Origin: Kiloniellales bacterium
Lineage (GTDB): Bacteria; Pseudomonadota; Alphaproteobacteria; Kiloniellales; JAKSDN01
Assembly (NCBI GenBank): GCA_030064845.1
Contig: JASJEC010000033.1
Span: 1 to 35,219, forward strand
Length of the DNA stretch: 35,219 nt
Reading direction: 5' to 3'
Part shown: positions 1 through 9,237 of the stretch, piece after piece
Layout of the letters: each line of letters starts with the position of its first letter
Position numbering within the stretch: position 1 is the first letter of the stretch
The notes under the pieces: generated by a model
What the model was told of the DNA's origin: nothing
The model's input: the letters and a program-made list of their open reading frames with translations, nothing else
The model's database searches: none
Program-made: the position numbers and the translations under genes

Positions 1-291
1 GCGGGCCAGACGCTGCTCGCCGATCGGGCCTACGATTCGAACGCCCTACGCCAAGCCCTGCAAAAGCGCGGCGCCTGGGCCTGCATCAAAGCGATGCCTG
101 GCCGCCTGGAGCCGCCCGCCTTCAGCCCCTTCCTCTATCGATACCGCAACCTCGTCGAGCGCTTCTTCAACAAGCTCAAGCATTTCAGAGCCATAGCAAC
201 GCGCTTCGAAAAGCACCCCGAAAACTACCTCGCGCTCGTCAAGCTCGCCGCAACCAGAATCTGGCTTCGCAGTTATGAGTCGGTGTCCTAG
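1..291 (+). CDS. IS5-like DDE transposase, 3' part only
   Basis: The frame is open from base 1 to the TAG at 289-291, so this is the C-terminal 96 residues of a gene that begins outside the window. The fragment starts with LLADRAYDS and continues through YRYRNLVERFFNKLKHFR, then ATRFEKHPENYLALVKLAA. This is the C-terminal layout of IS5-type (IS427-like) DDE transposases: the Y-x-x-R-N-x-V-E-R-F-F segment carries the last catalytic acidic residue. It would cut and join the ends of its insertion sequence. The terminal inverted repeat should lie just after the stop, but the partner end is not in view, so it cannot be placed. Whether the copy is intact cannot be judged. Confidence 0.85.
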   Translation, partial: AGQTLLADRAYDSNALRQALQKRGAWACIKAMPGRLEPPAFSPFLYRYRNLVERFFNKLKHFRAIATRFEKHPENYLALVKLAATRIWLRSYESVS

Positions 292-543
292 CCTCGGAAT
301 CTCAAGGCTGGTGTTTTATCGAGCTTATGTGTTCAATACCCGGCAATCGGGCGGTTACAAGGCCCGGCGAATATTGGCGGGGAAGAGGCACGACGATCAC
401 TTCGGTGACAATCTGCGCATCAAATGGCGCCTTCTGGAGGCGCAAAGGCCCTTGGCCTGCGTCCGTCGCGGTCTTCGGCCCTCTTACCCCTGCCGCAGGG
501 GACGACAGTTCGAACGCCTGATTGGCCAACAGGGAGTATGATG

Positions 544-1524
544 ATGAAGAAGCTTGCAGTGACATCCGTAGCCTTGGCTTTCGCGGCCGGAGGATATCTG
601 GCCGCCGACAGTCGGAGCGCGTCCGCGGCCGAGACACGGTTCATTTCAATCGGTACCGGCGGTGTGACCGGCGTCTACTATCCGACCGGCGGGGCGATCT
701 GCCGGCGGGTCAACAGGGACCGCAAGAAGCACGGCATCCGCTGCTCGGCCGAATCGACCGGCGGCTCGATCTACAACATCAACACGATTCGCGCCGGCGA
801 GTTGGAGTTCGGCGTGGCCCAGTCCGACTGGCAGTATCACGCCTACAACGGCACGTCGAAGTTCGCCGACAAGGGCAAGTTCGAGAAGCTCCGCGCGGTC
901 TTCTCGGTCCATCCGGAGCCGGTCACCGTTCTGGCCCGGGATGACTCGAACATCAAGAACATCACCGACGTGAAGGGCAAGCGCCTCAACATCGGCAACC
1001 CGGGATCGGGCACCAGGGGCACCTGGGAGGTGATGGAGGCCGCGCTCGGCTGGACCCGCGGTGACCTGCGTCTGGCGGCGGAGATGAAGTCGGCCGAAAC
1101 CGCGCAGGCGCTGTGCGACAACAAGATCGATGCCTACTTCTGGCTGGTCGGACACCCCTCCGCCCTGACCCAGGAGACCCTGTCGAGCTGCGCGACCCAC
1201 CTGGTCAACGTCACGGGTCCCGCGATCGACAAGCTGGTCGCCGACAACTCCTACTATCGCACCGCGACCATCCCGGCGGGCATGTACAACAACAGCAGCG
1301 ACATCAAGACTTTCGGCGTCGGCGCCACCTTCGTCACCTCGGCGGACGTGCCCGACGACGTGGTCTACGTCGTGGTCAAGGCGGTGTTCGACGACTTCCC
1401 CGCCTTCCGCAAGCTGCACCCGGCCTTCGCCAATCTCAAGGAAGCCGAGATGATCAAGGACGGGCTTTCCGCGCCGCTGCATCCGGGTGCGGTCAAGTAC
1501 TACAAAGAGCGTGGCTGGATGTAA
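544..1524 (+). CDS. TAXI-family TRAP transporter solute-binding protein
   Basis: This is the periplasmic binding component of a tripartite (TRAP) secondary transporter of the TAXI class, 326 residues. The N-terminus [17 protein letters not shown] followed by SASAA is a Sec signal peptide. The mature part has the TAXI hallmarks: [17 protein letters not shown] at the start, [24 protein letters not shown], then [13 protein letters not shown]. Three ATGs stand in a row at 538, 541 and 544. AGGGAG at 531-536 is best spaced (7 bases) for 544. The cognate fused permease lies 122 bases downstream, behind a hairpin terminator. The ligand cannot be told from sequence; described TAXI systems often take up glutamate or other organic acids. 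Confidence 0.92.
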   Translation: MKKLAVTSVALAFAAGGYLAADSRSASAAETRFISIGTGGVTGVYYPTGGAICRRVNRDRKKHGIRCSAESTGGSIYNINTIRAGELEFGVAQSDWQYHAYNGTSKFADKGKFEKLRAVFSVHPEPVTVLARDDSNIKNITDVKGKRLNIGNPGSGTRGTWEVMEAALGWTRGDLRLAAEMKSAETAQALCDNKIDAYFWLVGHPSALTQETLSSCATHLVNVTGPAIDKLVADNSYYRTATIPAGMYNNSSDIKTFGVGATFVTSADVPDDVVYVVVKAVFDDFPAFRKLHPAFANLKEAEMIKDGLSAPLHPGAVKYYKERGWM

Positions 1525-1540
1525 CTCTACCAGCGATTTC

Positions 1541-1573
1541 GGGGCGGCCGTCAGGCCGCCCCGATTGTTTTTT
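1541..1573 (+). terminator. Hairpin terminator between TRAP binding protein and permease
   Basis: GGGGCGGCC (1541-1549) and GGCCGCCCC (1554-1562) form a perfect 9-bp stem with a GTCA loop, followed by GATTG and six T (1568-1573). It lies 17 bases after the binding-protein stop and before the permease. It probably ends part of the transcripts, so more binding protein than permease would be made. Confidence 0.8.
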
Positions 1574-1646
1574 GCGCAATAAAGAGCGGGTGGGGCACAC
1601 CGCGCGCCGGAACGTGAACTCGGGGAACAGGTCGGGGGGATAGGCG

Positions 1647-4268
1647 ATGGCCGAGGTCAGCCGCAAGGCCGAGATCGATGTCGACGAAATGGTCGCCCAG
1701 GTCGATACCGGCGCGCGCAATCCGGCCGGCTGGCAGGGCAAGCTGATCATCGGCACGTGCTTCGCCTGGGCCCTGTTCCAGCTCTACTTCGCCTCGACGG
1801 TGCCCTTTACCCTGACCGACCTGACCGGCATCAACCTGATCGTGACCAACAGCGAGGGGCGGTACATCCACCTCGCCTTCGCCCTGTTCCTGGCGGCGCT
1901 GGCCTTTCCGCTGTTCCGGTCCAGTCCGCGCGACCATATCCCCTGGTACGACTGGGCCCTGGCTCTCCTGGGTGTGGCGGCCTGTCTCTACCTGATCGTC
2001 TTCAAGGACGACATCGCGATCCGCGCCGGCCTGCCCACCACCGGCGATCTGGTCGTCTCCACCGTGGGCATGATCATTCTCGCCATCTCGGTCTACCGGG
2101 CGCTCGGCCTGCCCCTGGTGATCGTCGCCTGCGTCTTCGCGGGATACGTCTTCTTCGGCCACGCCGAATTCCTGCCCGACGTGGTGCGCTGGAAGGGCGC
2201 CTCCTACGGCAAGGCCATGTGGCACTACTGGATGCAGACCGAAGGGGTCTTCGGGGTCGCGCTGGGCGTCTCCGCCTCAATGATCTTCCTCTTCGTCCTG
2301 TTCGGGTCGATCTTGGAGAAGGCTGGCGCCGGCAACTTCTTCATCAAGATCGCTTTCGGCCTGCTCGGCCACCTGCGCGGCGGTCCGGCCAAGGCGGCCG
2401 TGCTCGCCTCGGCGATGAGCGGCCTCTACTCCGGCTCCTCGATCGCCAATACCGTGACCACCGGCACCTTCACGATTCCCCTGATGAAGCGCACCGGCTT
2501 CCCGGCCGAGAAGGCGGGCGCGGTCGAGGTGGCCTCCTCGACCAACGGCCAGCTGACGCCCCCGGTCATGGGCGCGGCGGCGTTCCTGATCGCCGAGTTC
2601 ACCGGGGTCGCCTATACCGACATCATCAAGCACGCCTTCCTGCCGGCCGTGGTCTCCTACATCGCGCTGGTCTACATCGTGCACCTCGAGGCCATGAAGC
2701 TGGACCTCAAGGGCCTGCCGAAGCAGCCGTCGCACCTGTCCAGGATGCAGAAGCTGATCGGCTTCCTCGGCGGCTTCATCGGCATCGCCGTCATGTTCGG
2801 CCTGGTCTACTACGGACTCGGCTGGATCAAGGTCGTCGCGCCCGACGCCGCCTTCCCGATCGTCGTCGTGGGCTCGGCGATCGCCTATGTCATCCTGGTC
2901 GGCATCGCGGCGCGCCAGCCCGACCTCACGGTCGACGATCCCAACGCCCCGATCACCGAGATACCCCGTGCCGGGGCGATCGCGGTCACCGGGCTCTATT
3001 TCCTGCTGCCCATCGTGATCCTGATCTGGTGCATCATGCTGGAGCGGCTGTCGCCCTCGCTCTCGGCTTTTTGGGCGGCGATCGCCATGATCACGATCGC
3101 GCTCACCCAGCGGCCGCTCAAGGCGCTGTTCCGGCGTTCCGGAGACCTGGTCGAGGAGTTTCGAATCGGCGCCGGCCAGTGGTTCGAGGGCATGATCGCG
3201 GGCTCGCGCAACATGATCTCGATCGGCGTGGCGACCGGCGCGGCGGGTGTCATCGTCGGCACCATCTCGCTGACCGGCGCCCACCAGGTGGTCGGCGAGT
3301 TCGTCGAGTTCCTCTCGGGCGGCAGCCTCATGGTCATGCTCATCCTGGTCGCGGTGATGAGCCTGATCCTCGGCATGGGCCTGCCGACCACGGCGAACTA
3401 CATCGTGGTGTCTTCCTTGATGGCGCCGGTGATCGTCGCGCTCGGCGCCAAGAGCGGGCTGATCGTGCCGCTGATCGCGGTCCACATGTTCGTGTTCTAT
3501 TTCGGCATCCTGGCGGACGACACGCCGCCCGTGGGGCTGGCCGCCTTCGCGGCGGCGGCGATTTCGGGCGGCGATCCGATCAGGACCGGCATTCAGGGCT
3601 TCGCCTACGATGTGCGGACCGCGCTCCTTCCGTTCCTCTTCATCTTCAACACGGAATTGCTGCTGATCGACGTGACCCCCATGAAGGCGGTCTTCGTCTT
3701 CTGCGTCGCCGTCGTGGCGATGCTGCTGTTCGCGGCGGCGACCCAGGGCTTTTTCTTCGTCCGCAACCGGATCTGGGAAACGGTGCTGCTACTGCTGATC
3801 GCCTTCACCCTGTTCAGGCCCGGATTTTGGCTCGATATGGTCCACCCGCCCTACGAGGCAAGGCCGGGCACCGAGATCGAGCGGATCGCCGGGAGCCTGC
3901 CGCCTGACGGCGTTCTGCGCATGGTCGTGAGCGGTCCGAGCTTCGACGATCCGGACCAGATCGAGAGCCAGACCATCGTGGCCGAGCTCGGCGCGGCGGG
4001 CGATGGGGCGGAGCGCCTGGAGCGCAGCGGCCTCCTGGTCATGGTCGAGGGCGAGGAAGCCCTGCTGGAAGAGCCGCTGCCCGGCTCGCCCTTCGAGAGC
4101 CTCGGCCGGCAGTACGACTTCTATGTCGATCCTCCGGTAACCGTCACCGAGGTGAGCCTGCCGGTCGAACGCGTTTTCAAGGAGGTCTTCTACCTGCCGG
4201 CCCTGGCACTCCTGGCGCTCGTCCTGCTAACGCAGTGGCGCCGCGGCCGGTCCGCGGCGAGGGCCTAG
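1647..4268 (+). CDS. TRAP transporter fused permease (4TM/12TM, DUF3394 tail)
   Basis: This is the inner-membrane part of the TAXI TRAP system: DctQ-like and DctM-like membrane domains fused in one 873-residue chain, which moves the substrate using an ion gradient. Many hydrophobic segments fill residues ~35-720. The DctM part shows NGQLTPPVMGAAAF near residue 300 and LGMGLPTTANYIVV near residue 575, both typical of this family. After about residue 720 comes RPGFWLDMVHPPYE and a soluble stretch ending in one last membrane helix and a basic tail, as in DUF3394, which is found on the longer members. The start ATG has GGGGGGA upstream. The uspA-type gene behind it is a common companion of TRAP operons. 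Confidence 0.93.
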   Translation: MAEVSRKAEIDVDEMVAQVDTGARNPAGWQGKLIIGTCFAWALFQLYFASTVPFTLTDLTGINLIVTNSEGRYIHLAFALFLAALAFPLFRSSPRDHIPWYDWALALLGVAACLYLIVFKDDIAIRAGLPTTGDLVVSTVGMIILAISVYRALGLPLVIVACVFAGYVFFGHAEFLPDVVRWKGASYGKAMWHYWMQTEGVFGVALGVSASMIFLFVLFGSILEKAGAGNFFIKIAFGLLGHLRGGPAKAAVLASAMSGLYSGSSIANTVTTGTFTIPLMKRTGFPAEKAGAVEVASSTNGQLTPPVMGAAAFLIAEFTGVAYTDIIKHAFLPAVVSYIALVYIVHLEAMKLDLKGLPKQPSHLSRMQKLIGFLGGFIGIAVMFGLVYYGLGWIKVVAPDAAFPIVVVGSAIAYVILVGIAARQPDLTVDDPNAPITEIPRAGAIAVTGLYFLLPIVILIWCIMLERLSPSLSAFWAAIAMITIALTQRPLKALFRRSGDLVEEFRIGAGQWFEGMIAGSRNMISIGVATGAAGVIVGTISLTGAHQVVGEFVEFLSGGSLMVMLILVAVMSLILGMGLPTTANYIVVSSLMAPVIVALGAKSGLIVPLIAVHMFVFYFGILADDTPPVGLAAFAAAAISGGDPIRTGIQGFAYDVRTALLPFLFIFNTELLLIDVTPMKAVFVFCVAVVAMLLFAAATQGFFFVRNRIWETVLLLLIAFTLFRPGFWLDMVHPPYEARPGTEIERIAGSLPPDGVLRMVVSGPSFDDPDQIESQTIVAELGAAGDGAERLERSGLLVMVEGEEALLEEPLPGSPFESLGRQYDFYVDPPVTVTEVSLPVERVFKEVFYLPALALLALVLLTQWRRGRSAARA

Positions 4269-4453
4269 GGCCTGTTGGCCCTAGAGCAGATGCGGATTTG
4301 ACGGAATCGTTAGAGGCGATCCGATAAACTGGGCGAATCTGCTGTAAATAGTTGATGCCGAGCGGATCGCGGACCAGTGGAATCGCCCGAAGCGATCCCT
4401 CATCCTCCTGAATCTGCTCCGAGCTTTCGAGGTAGAGCGGTAGGGAGAAAGCC

Positions 4454-4879
4454 ATGTTCCGCACGATTCTCGTTCCCGTCGACCTGAACCAGCCATCCTC
4501 CTGGGAGGAGACGGTCCCCCTGGCCAAGAAGCTGGCCCAGGGCAAGGCGGCGATCCACATCGTGTCGGTCCTGCCGGATTTCGGCATGCCCGTGGTCGGC
4601 AGCTACTTCCCCAAGGGTTTCGAGCGCAAGGCCCTGGATCAGGCCAAGGAGCGGCTGCAGGCGCTGGCCAAGAGCTGGAAGCTCGACGGACTCGATGTCC
4701 ACCTCCACATGTGCCACGGCACGATCTACGAGGAGATTCTCAAGGCGGCGAGGACGGTCGGCGCCGACCTCATCGTCATCGCCTCGCACCGGCCAGAGCT
4801 GAAGGACTACCTGCTGGGCCCGAACGCCGCGCGCGTGGTGCGCCACGCCGACTGCTCGGTCTTCGTGGTCCGGGATTGA
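4454..4879 (+). CDS. Universal stress protein (UspA family), TRAP-associated
   Basis: This is a single Usp domain of 141 residues. It begins MFRTILVPVDL, the usual first strand with the Asp, and ends LLGPNAARVVRHADCSVFVVRD, the nucleotide-binding loop and last strand. The second Gly of the classical G-2X-G-9X-G(S/T) ATP motif is Ala here, as I recall from TRAP-linked homologues such as TeaD. In that system the Usp protein binds ATP and modulates transporter activity; the same role here is inference from position, 185 bases after the permease. GGGAGAAAGCC precedes the ATG. The stop TGA (4877-4879) overlaps a possible TTG start of the next gene. Confidence 0.9.
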   Translation: MFRTILVPVDLNQPSSWEETVPLAKKLAQGKAAIHIVSVLPDFGMPVVGSYFPKGFERKALDQAKERLQALAKSWKLDGLDVHLHMCHGTIYEEILKAARTVGADLIVIASHRPELKDYLLGPNAARVVRHADCSVFVVRD

Positions 4880-4899
4880 CCGCCCGGGGCACGCGGGCC

Positions 4900-5787
4900 G
4901 TGACCGGCGCGCCGGCGCGGCGCCCGGTCTGGGACCGTCGAAGGCTCTTGGGGGCGGCCGCCGGCCTTGTGCTGCTACGGCCGTTCGGCGCCGTGGCGGC
5001 GGCCCCGTCGGCGCCGGCGGTGATCGAGGTGCCTGCCGGTCCCTTCATCGCCGGCTCGGACCGCGCCGAGCGCGAGATGGGCTACCGTCTGGACGAGGCC
5101 GCCTACGGGCACCAGCGGACCCGGAGCGGCCGTTGGTACGAGAGCGAACCGCCCCGGCGGGAGACGACGGTTCCGGCCTTCCGGATCACGCGGACCCCGA
5201 TCACCAACGCCGACTACGCGGCCTTCGTGTCGGCCAGCGGGCATCCGGCGCCCGACGTCGATCCTGAGACCTGGGCCGGGTATCGCCTCATTCACCCCTA
5301 CGCGCGCACCCGCCGCCACGCCTGGATGGCGGGTCGCCCGCCGGAGGGCCGCGCGCGCCATCCGGTCGTCCTGGTCAGCCATGAAGACGCCCGGGCCTAT
5401 GCCGCCTGGCTCGGCGAGGCGACCGGCACGCCCTGGCGCCTGCCCAGCGAGGCGGAGTGGGAGAAGGCCGCCCGGGGCACCGACGGGCGGCGCTTCCCCT
5501 GGGGCGATGCCTGGGACCCGCGGCGCCTCAACAGCCACGACCGGGGTCCCTTCGACACCCTGCCGGTCGGCAGTTTTCCTGCGGGGGCCAGCCCCTTCGG
5601 CCTGCTCGACGCGGCCGGACAGGTGTTCGAATGGACCGCGACGCCGGCCGGGGCCGGCCGCTTCATCGTCAAGGGCGGGTCCTGGGACGACAGCGGCTGC
5701 GGCGTCTGCCGCCCCGCCGCGCGCCACGGCAGGCCGCCGCAGCTCAAGCACATCCTGATTGGATTTCGCCTGGTGACCGACGACTGA
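4900..5787 (+). CDS. SUMF1/formylglycine-generating-enzyme-like exported protein
   Basis: A protein of about 295 residues with a C-type-lectin-like FGE-sulfatase fold: FRITRTPITNADYAAFV, WRLPSEAEWEKAARG, FPWGD, GQVFEWT, KGGSWDD and IGFRLV stand in the usual order. The N-terminus has RRPVWDRRRLL followed by a hydrophobic stretch and AVAAAPSA, a possible Tat signal, so it probably works in the periplasm. Two starts are possible: TTG 4876, overlapping the uspA stop, or GTG 4900, chosen here because it sits just before the signal. In true FGE two Cys follow the GGS strand and oxidise a sulfatase Cys. Here the first position is Asp (GGSWDD) and the spacing differs (SGCGVC), so FGE activity is doubtful. 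No sulfatase is nearby. Confidence 0.85.
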   Translation: MTGAPARRPVWDRRRLLGAAAGLVLLRPFGAVAAAPSAPAVIEVPAGPFIAGSDRAEREMGYRLDEAAYGHQRTRSGRWYESEPPRRETTVPAFRITRTPITNADYAAFVSASGHPAPDVDPETWAGYRLIHPYARTRRHAWMAGRPPEGRARHPVVLVSHEDARAYAAWLGEATGTPWRLPSEAEWEKAARGTDGRRFPWGDAWDPRRLNSHDRGPFDTLPVGSFPAGASPFGLLDAAGQVFEWTATPAGAGRFIVKGGSWDDSGCGVCRPAARHGRPPQLKHILIGFRLVTDD

Positions 5788-5788
5788 C

Positions 5789-5804
5789 CCTCCCCAGAGG
5801 GAGG
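5789..5804. terminator. Short hairpin between convergent genes
   Basis: CCTCCC (5789-5794), a CAGA loop and GGGAGG (5799-5804) fill most of the 27-base gap between the SUMF1-like gene (plus) and the DUF3179 gene (minus). There is no T-run on either side, so a two-way terminator is only a guess from its position. Confidence 0.35.
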
Positions 5805-5814
5805 CTCGGAACGC

Positions 5815-6813
5815 TCAGCGGTTCAGCTGTCCTTCGGGATGGAACGAGGCGAAGACGAAGGCGAAGGTGACGTCGTAGGGCACGTCTTCCAGGGCGTCAC
5901 CGGCGCCCCGCCGCTGAACCGTGACGTTGCCGACGTCCCGACCCTCGGCGATCGCCCGGCTGTCGAGCGCCGACGCCTGGCCCGCCTCCCATGTCAGGAC
6001 CAGGCCGGCCTCCTCGATGCGGCCCTGCTCGCGCAGCAGCGCCAGGCTCCAGGCCCGATCTGCGACCCTGACCACCCGGGCCAGCGGCGCGATCCCTTCC
6101 GGCATGCGGGCGACCGGGAAGTAGGGGCGGCTGCTACTGTCGTAGCCGACATAGGGGTTCGCGCCGTAGGCGCGCAGCCTCGGGTTGTTCGGCACCAGCA
6201 CCAGCCCGTCCGGATGCCGCTGCCTGAACTTCTCCATGGACTCGAGCCGGGCCGGGATCATCCGGAGCCTGGTGCCAGTCCTCTGGCCGACGATGGCCTC
6301 GCCCATGAACTGCTGCCACCAGCTCTCGGTGTCACGGTCGTACATCACGAGGTCGGAGTTGCGCAGCTTGCCGGTCGTGCCGAACTCGGTTGCCTTGCCG
6401 TCGACCCGGCGGTCGAAGACGATGGCCGAATTGCACAGCGGGCAATAGGTGACCGCCACCGGGATGCCGCCGACCACGTCGTTGACGATCTCGTGCCAGG
6501 TCAGGACGCGCAGCGGATAAGCCCGCGAGTCGCCGTTGATGCTCAGGCCGATCACGGGTTCCTGGGCGGGCAGCTCGGCGGTTGCCTCGATCGTTTCGAA
6601 CTTCGGGTCGTCGATCGAGGGGATGCCGTCCTTGGGCGGTCCGCCGCTCAGGATCTCGTCGAAATCGACCGAGCTCTTGTCGAAATCGGTGTTGGGCCAT
6701 TCGGACCGCCAGGCGCTCGGGCCGGCCAGGGCGAGGCTCGCCCAGCCGAGCAGAAGGGCCAGGCAGAGCGCGCCGAGAGACCGGGCCCGCAAGAGCATGA
6801 GATCCGAAACCAT
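5815..6813 (-). CDS. DUF3179 domain-containing exported protein
   Basis: 332 residues. An N-terminal hydrophobic segment (ALCLALLLGWASLALA) followed by GPSAWRSEW looks like a Sec signal peptide. The body matches DUF3179: SINGDSRAYPLRVLTWHEIVN, GGIPVAVTYCPLCNSAIVFDR, TTGKLRNSDLVMYDRDT, ESWWQQFMGEAIVGQ. The CPLC pair and the YPLRVL/HEIVND block are the most conserved parts. The family has no established biochemical function that I know of. An in-frame ATG at 6798 is an alternative start. It is last in a minus-strand run behind a histidine kinase (98-base gap) and a flippase-like gene, and may or may not share their transcript. Confidence 0.9.
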   Translation of the reverse strand: MVSDLMLLRARSLGALCLALLLGWASLALAGPSAWRSEWPNTDFDKSSVDFDEILSGGPPKDGIPSIDDPKFETIEATAELPAQEPVIGLSINGDSRAYPLRVLTWHEIVNDVVGGIPVAVTYCPLCNSAIVFDRRVDGKATEFGTTGKLRNSDLVMYDRDTESWWQQFMGEAIVGQRTGTRLRMIPARLESMEKFRQRHPDGLVLVPNNPRLRAYGANPYVGYDSSSRPYFPVARMPEGIAPLARVVRVADRAWSLALLREQGRIEEAGLVLTWEAGQASALDSRAIAEGRDVGNVTVQRRGAGDALEDVPYDVTFAFVFASFHPEGQLNR

Positions 6814-6911
6814 GGCGGCAGCATCTACCGAGGCCGGTCGATTTGCCAGTCACAAGCGCTTGAGTTGCGCCCGCAAGGGGACCGTGATCGTTGGTTTCGG
6901 AAGAAGCCGGG

Positions 6912-8150
6912 TCAGCCTTCGCGGACGATGCGTTCGGCCGGCAGGCGCACGGTCACCGTCGTGCCGACGTCGACCTTGCTCTGAAGATCGAGCGAGCCGC
7001 CGTGGAGCTCGATCAGCGACTTGGTCAGCGGCAGGCCGAGGCCGTTACCCTCGAACTTGCGGGTCACGGGGCTGGGTGTCTGGGCGAAGCGGATCATGGC
7101 GCGGGGGATGTCTTCCAGGGTCATGCCGATCCCTGTGTCCGCGACCTGGAGCACCAGGCCATCGTCGGCATGATCCCAGGCCTGGACGCGGACGCTGCCG
7201 CCCTCGGGGGTGAACTTGATCGCGTTGGACAGGAGATTGATCAGGATCTGACGCAGCATGCGTTCGTCGGCGTAGATCGTGGGCAGACTCTGCGCGGTCT
7301 CCTGCTGCAGGTCGACGCCGGCCTCGCGCGCCTGGCCGCCCATCAGGGCGATGCAGGCGTGGATGATATCGCCCACCTTGAAGCGGTCCTCGTTCAGCGC
7401 CAGCTTGCCCACCTCGATTTTGGACAGGTCGAGGATGTCGTTGATCAGCTTCAGCAGGTGACGTCCGGAGATCTGGATGTTCTCCGCGTAGTCGCGGTAG
7501 TCCGGCTGGCCGACCGGCCCCAGGGCTTCGTTCTGGATGATCTCGGAGAAGCCGATGATGGCGTTGAGCGGATTGCGCAGCTCGTGGCTCATGTTGGCAA
7601 GGAACTCGGACTTCGCCCGGTTCGCGATCTCCGCCTCGTTCTTCGCGGTGATCAGCGCCTCCTCGGCGATCTGGCGGTGACGGATGTCGCGCAGGACCAG
7701 GACCACGGCCTGCCAGTCCGGCTCGGCGATCCGGCGTATTTGCATCTCGGCTTGGAATTCCTCGCCGTTCCGGTGAACGGCGGTAAAGGCCTTGGTTGTT
7801 TCGGCCGATTGGCCCCGCTCGGACCCGAGCAGTTCGTCGAGCACCTCCTGGCGGCCTTTCGGCGGCACCGGCGCCAGGAGCACGCTGAAGGACTTGTGCA
7901 GGACGTCGTCGGAGCGATAGCCGAAAAGCGCCTCGGCCCGTTCGTTGAACAGGCTGATCTTGAAAGCCTCGTCCAGGCAGACGACGGCGGAGGGCATCTG
8001 GGTCACCAGGCTCCGCAGACCCATGATGCTGCCCCAATGGGGCGCCTCGGAACCTCCATCCGACCGCCCGGCGTTCCCGAGGGCGCGCAGCCGCTCGGCC
8101 TGGTCCGGCATAGGCTCAGCCGATGAGGGCTTGAAACCGGGTGTTGCCAT
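6912..8150 (-). CDS. Soluble PAS-domain sensor histidine kinase (PleC/DivJ-like core)
   Basis: 412 residues with no membrane segment. One PAS domain lies at about residues 35-150 (LVTQMPSAVVCLDEAF, NERAEALFGY, AVHRNGEEFQAEM). It is followed by HisKA with phosphoryl-acceptor His189 in FLANMSHELRNPLNAIIGFS, then an HATPase domain with NLLSNAIKFTPEGG, VADTGIGM and GNGLGLPLTKSLIELHGG. The stretch ALGPVGQPDYRDYAENI, then SGRHLLKLINDILDLSK, is the dimerisation pattern of PleC/DivJ/PdhS kinases, which talk to DivK/PleD-type receivers. That partner is inference, since no receiver gene is adjacent. Starts at 8150 and 8111 (ATG) or 8195 (TTG) are possible; 8150 was chosen. Confidence 0.88.
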   Translation of the reverse strand: MATPGFKPSSAEPMPDQAERLRALGNAGRSDGGSEAPHWGSIMGLRSLVTQMPSAVVCLDEAFKISLFNERAEALFGYRSDDVLHKSFSVLLAPVPPKGRQEVLDELLGSERGQSAETTKAFTAVHRNGEEFQAEMQIRRIAEPDWQAVVLVLRDIRHRQIAEEALITAKNEAEIANRAKSEFLANMSHELRNPLNAIIGFSEIIQNEALGPVGQPDYRDYAENIQISGRHLLKLINDILDLSKIEVGKLALNEDRFKVGDIIHACIALMGGQAREAGVDLQQETAQSLPTIYADERMLRQILINLLSNAIKFTPEGGSVRVQAWDHADDGLVLQVADTGIGMTLEDIPRAMIRFAQTPSPVTRKFEGNGLGLPLTKSLIELHGGSLDLQSKVDVGTTVTVRLPAERIVREG

Positions 8151-8289
8151 GGGACGGTAGTGACCTGCTTGCCAGAAAGATGCTCCGACCGCCAAGGGTC
8201 GTCGCGAGCCCTTAAGAATCGGCTAATCTCGTGGTTGAAGGGCGGCCGGAGCGGCCACTCGCAGCGGGCCGCGGCCGGTCGGCGTGGCC

Positions 8290-9237
8290 TCAGGTCGCGA
8301 GGTCGGCCGGCTTGGGCCGGCCGTGGACCAACCAGACCAGGCCGCCGAGCATTCCCAGGCCGAGCTGCAGCAAGCCGAAGCTGACCGAGATCAGAGCGGC
8401 CGGCCCGGCCTCGACGCCGATCAGCCCGAGGCCGAGCACCATGGCGCCCTCGCGGACGCCCCAACCGGCGATTGAAACCGGCAGTGTGGCGGCAAGCATG
8501 ACCGCCGGCAGCACCGCCAGGGCGCCGAACAGGGGAATCTCGAGATTGAGACAGGCCGCCACGGCGCAGGCCGCCAGAGCAAGGAGAAGGTGGCCCACGA
8601 CCGAGACGCCGAACAGGCCGAGCATCAGCCCGCCCCTCCGCCGAAGCACCGTGATCTCCGCCGCCACCACCCCGATCTGGCGCTTGACGGCGTCGATCGG
8701 CAGGAAGCCGAGCAGGTGCAGCAGCGTCGGCGCGGCGACCACCGCCGCGGTTCCCGTCAGGGAAACCGCCGCCACGCCCCAGAGCGGCGCCGGTGTTGCG
8801 ACGAAGGGGATCAGGAACAGGGCGCCGCCGGCGCTGAGCGCCATCAAGGCCAGGAGGCCCAAAATCCGGTCGATCAGGACCGAGCGCACGGCCAGGCCGA
8901 AGGGGCGCCCCATCCGGGTCAGAAACCACATGCGCATGCCATCGCCGCCCACGGTGGACGGCAGCACCTGGTTGAAGAAGACCCCGATCACCACGGGGCT
9001 CCACAGCTCTCGGGCGGCGACCGGCCGGTCGATCGCGCTCAGGATGCGGCTCCACCGCCAGGCGACCACAACGACCGCCTGGGCCAGTATCAGGGCCGCG
9101 GCCAGGACCAGCGGTCCGACCGAGAAGTCCTGCAGCAGCGCGGCGATCTCCGTGAGGGAGAGGTCGCGGAAGACGAGGTGGAGCAGACCCGCCGTCACGG
9201 CGATCTTCGCCGCCAGGAAGAGAAGCTTCTTGGGCAT
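8290..9237 (-). CDS. Lysylphosphatidylglycerol synthase TM-region / UPF0104 flippase-like membrane protein
   Basis: 315 residues, mostly hydrophobic, with about eight membrane helices. The pattern KIAVTAGLLHLVFRD, then GVFFNQVLPSTVGGDGMR, VRSVLIDRILGLLALM and LPVSIAGWGVREGAMVLG is that of the UPF0104/MprF-N-terminal family, which flips or handles lipid-linked molecules. The substrate cannot be told here. ATG 9237 is preceded by AAGGATGCC. The protein ends shortly after the last helix, so it lacks the cytosolic lipid aminoacyl-transferase domain of full MprF. It is first in the minus-strand run with the kinase and DUF3179 genes and diverges from the polyamine operon. Confidence 0.85.
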   Translation of the reverse strand: MPKKLLFLAAKIAVTAGLLHLVFRDLSLTEIAALLQDFSVGPLVLAAALILAQAVVVVAWRWSRILSAIDRPVAARELWSPVVIGVFFNQVLPSTVGGDGMRMWFLTRMGRPFGLAVRSVLIDRILGLLALMALSAGGALFLIPFVATPAPLWGVAAVSLTGTAAVVAAPTLLHLLGFLPIDAVKRQIGVVAAEITVLRRRGGLMLGLFGVSVVGHLLLALAACAVAACLNLEIPLFGALAVLPAVMLAATLPVSIAGWGVREGAMVLGLGLIGVEAGPAALISVSFGLLQLGLGMLGGLVWLVHGRPKPADLAT

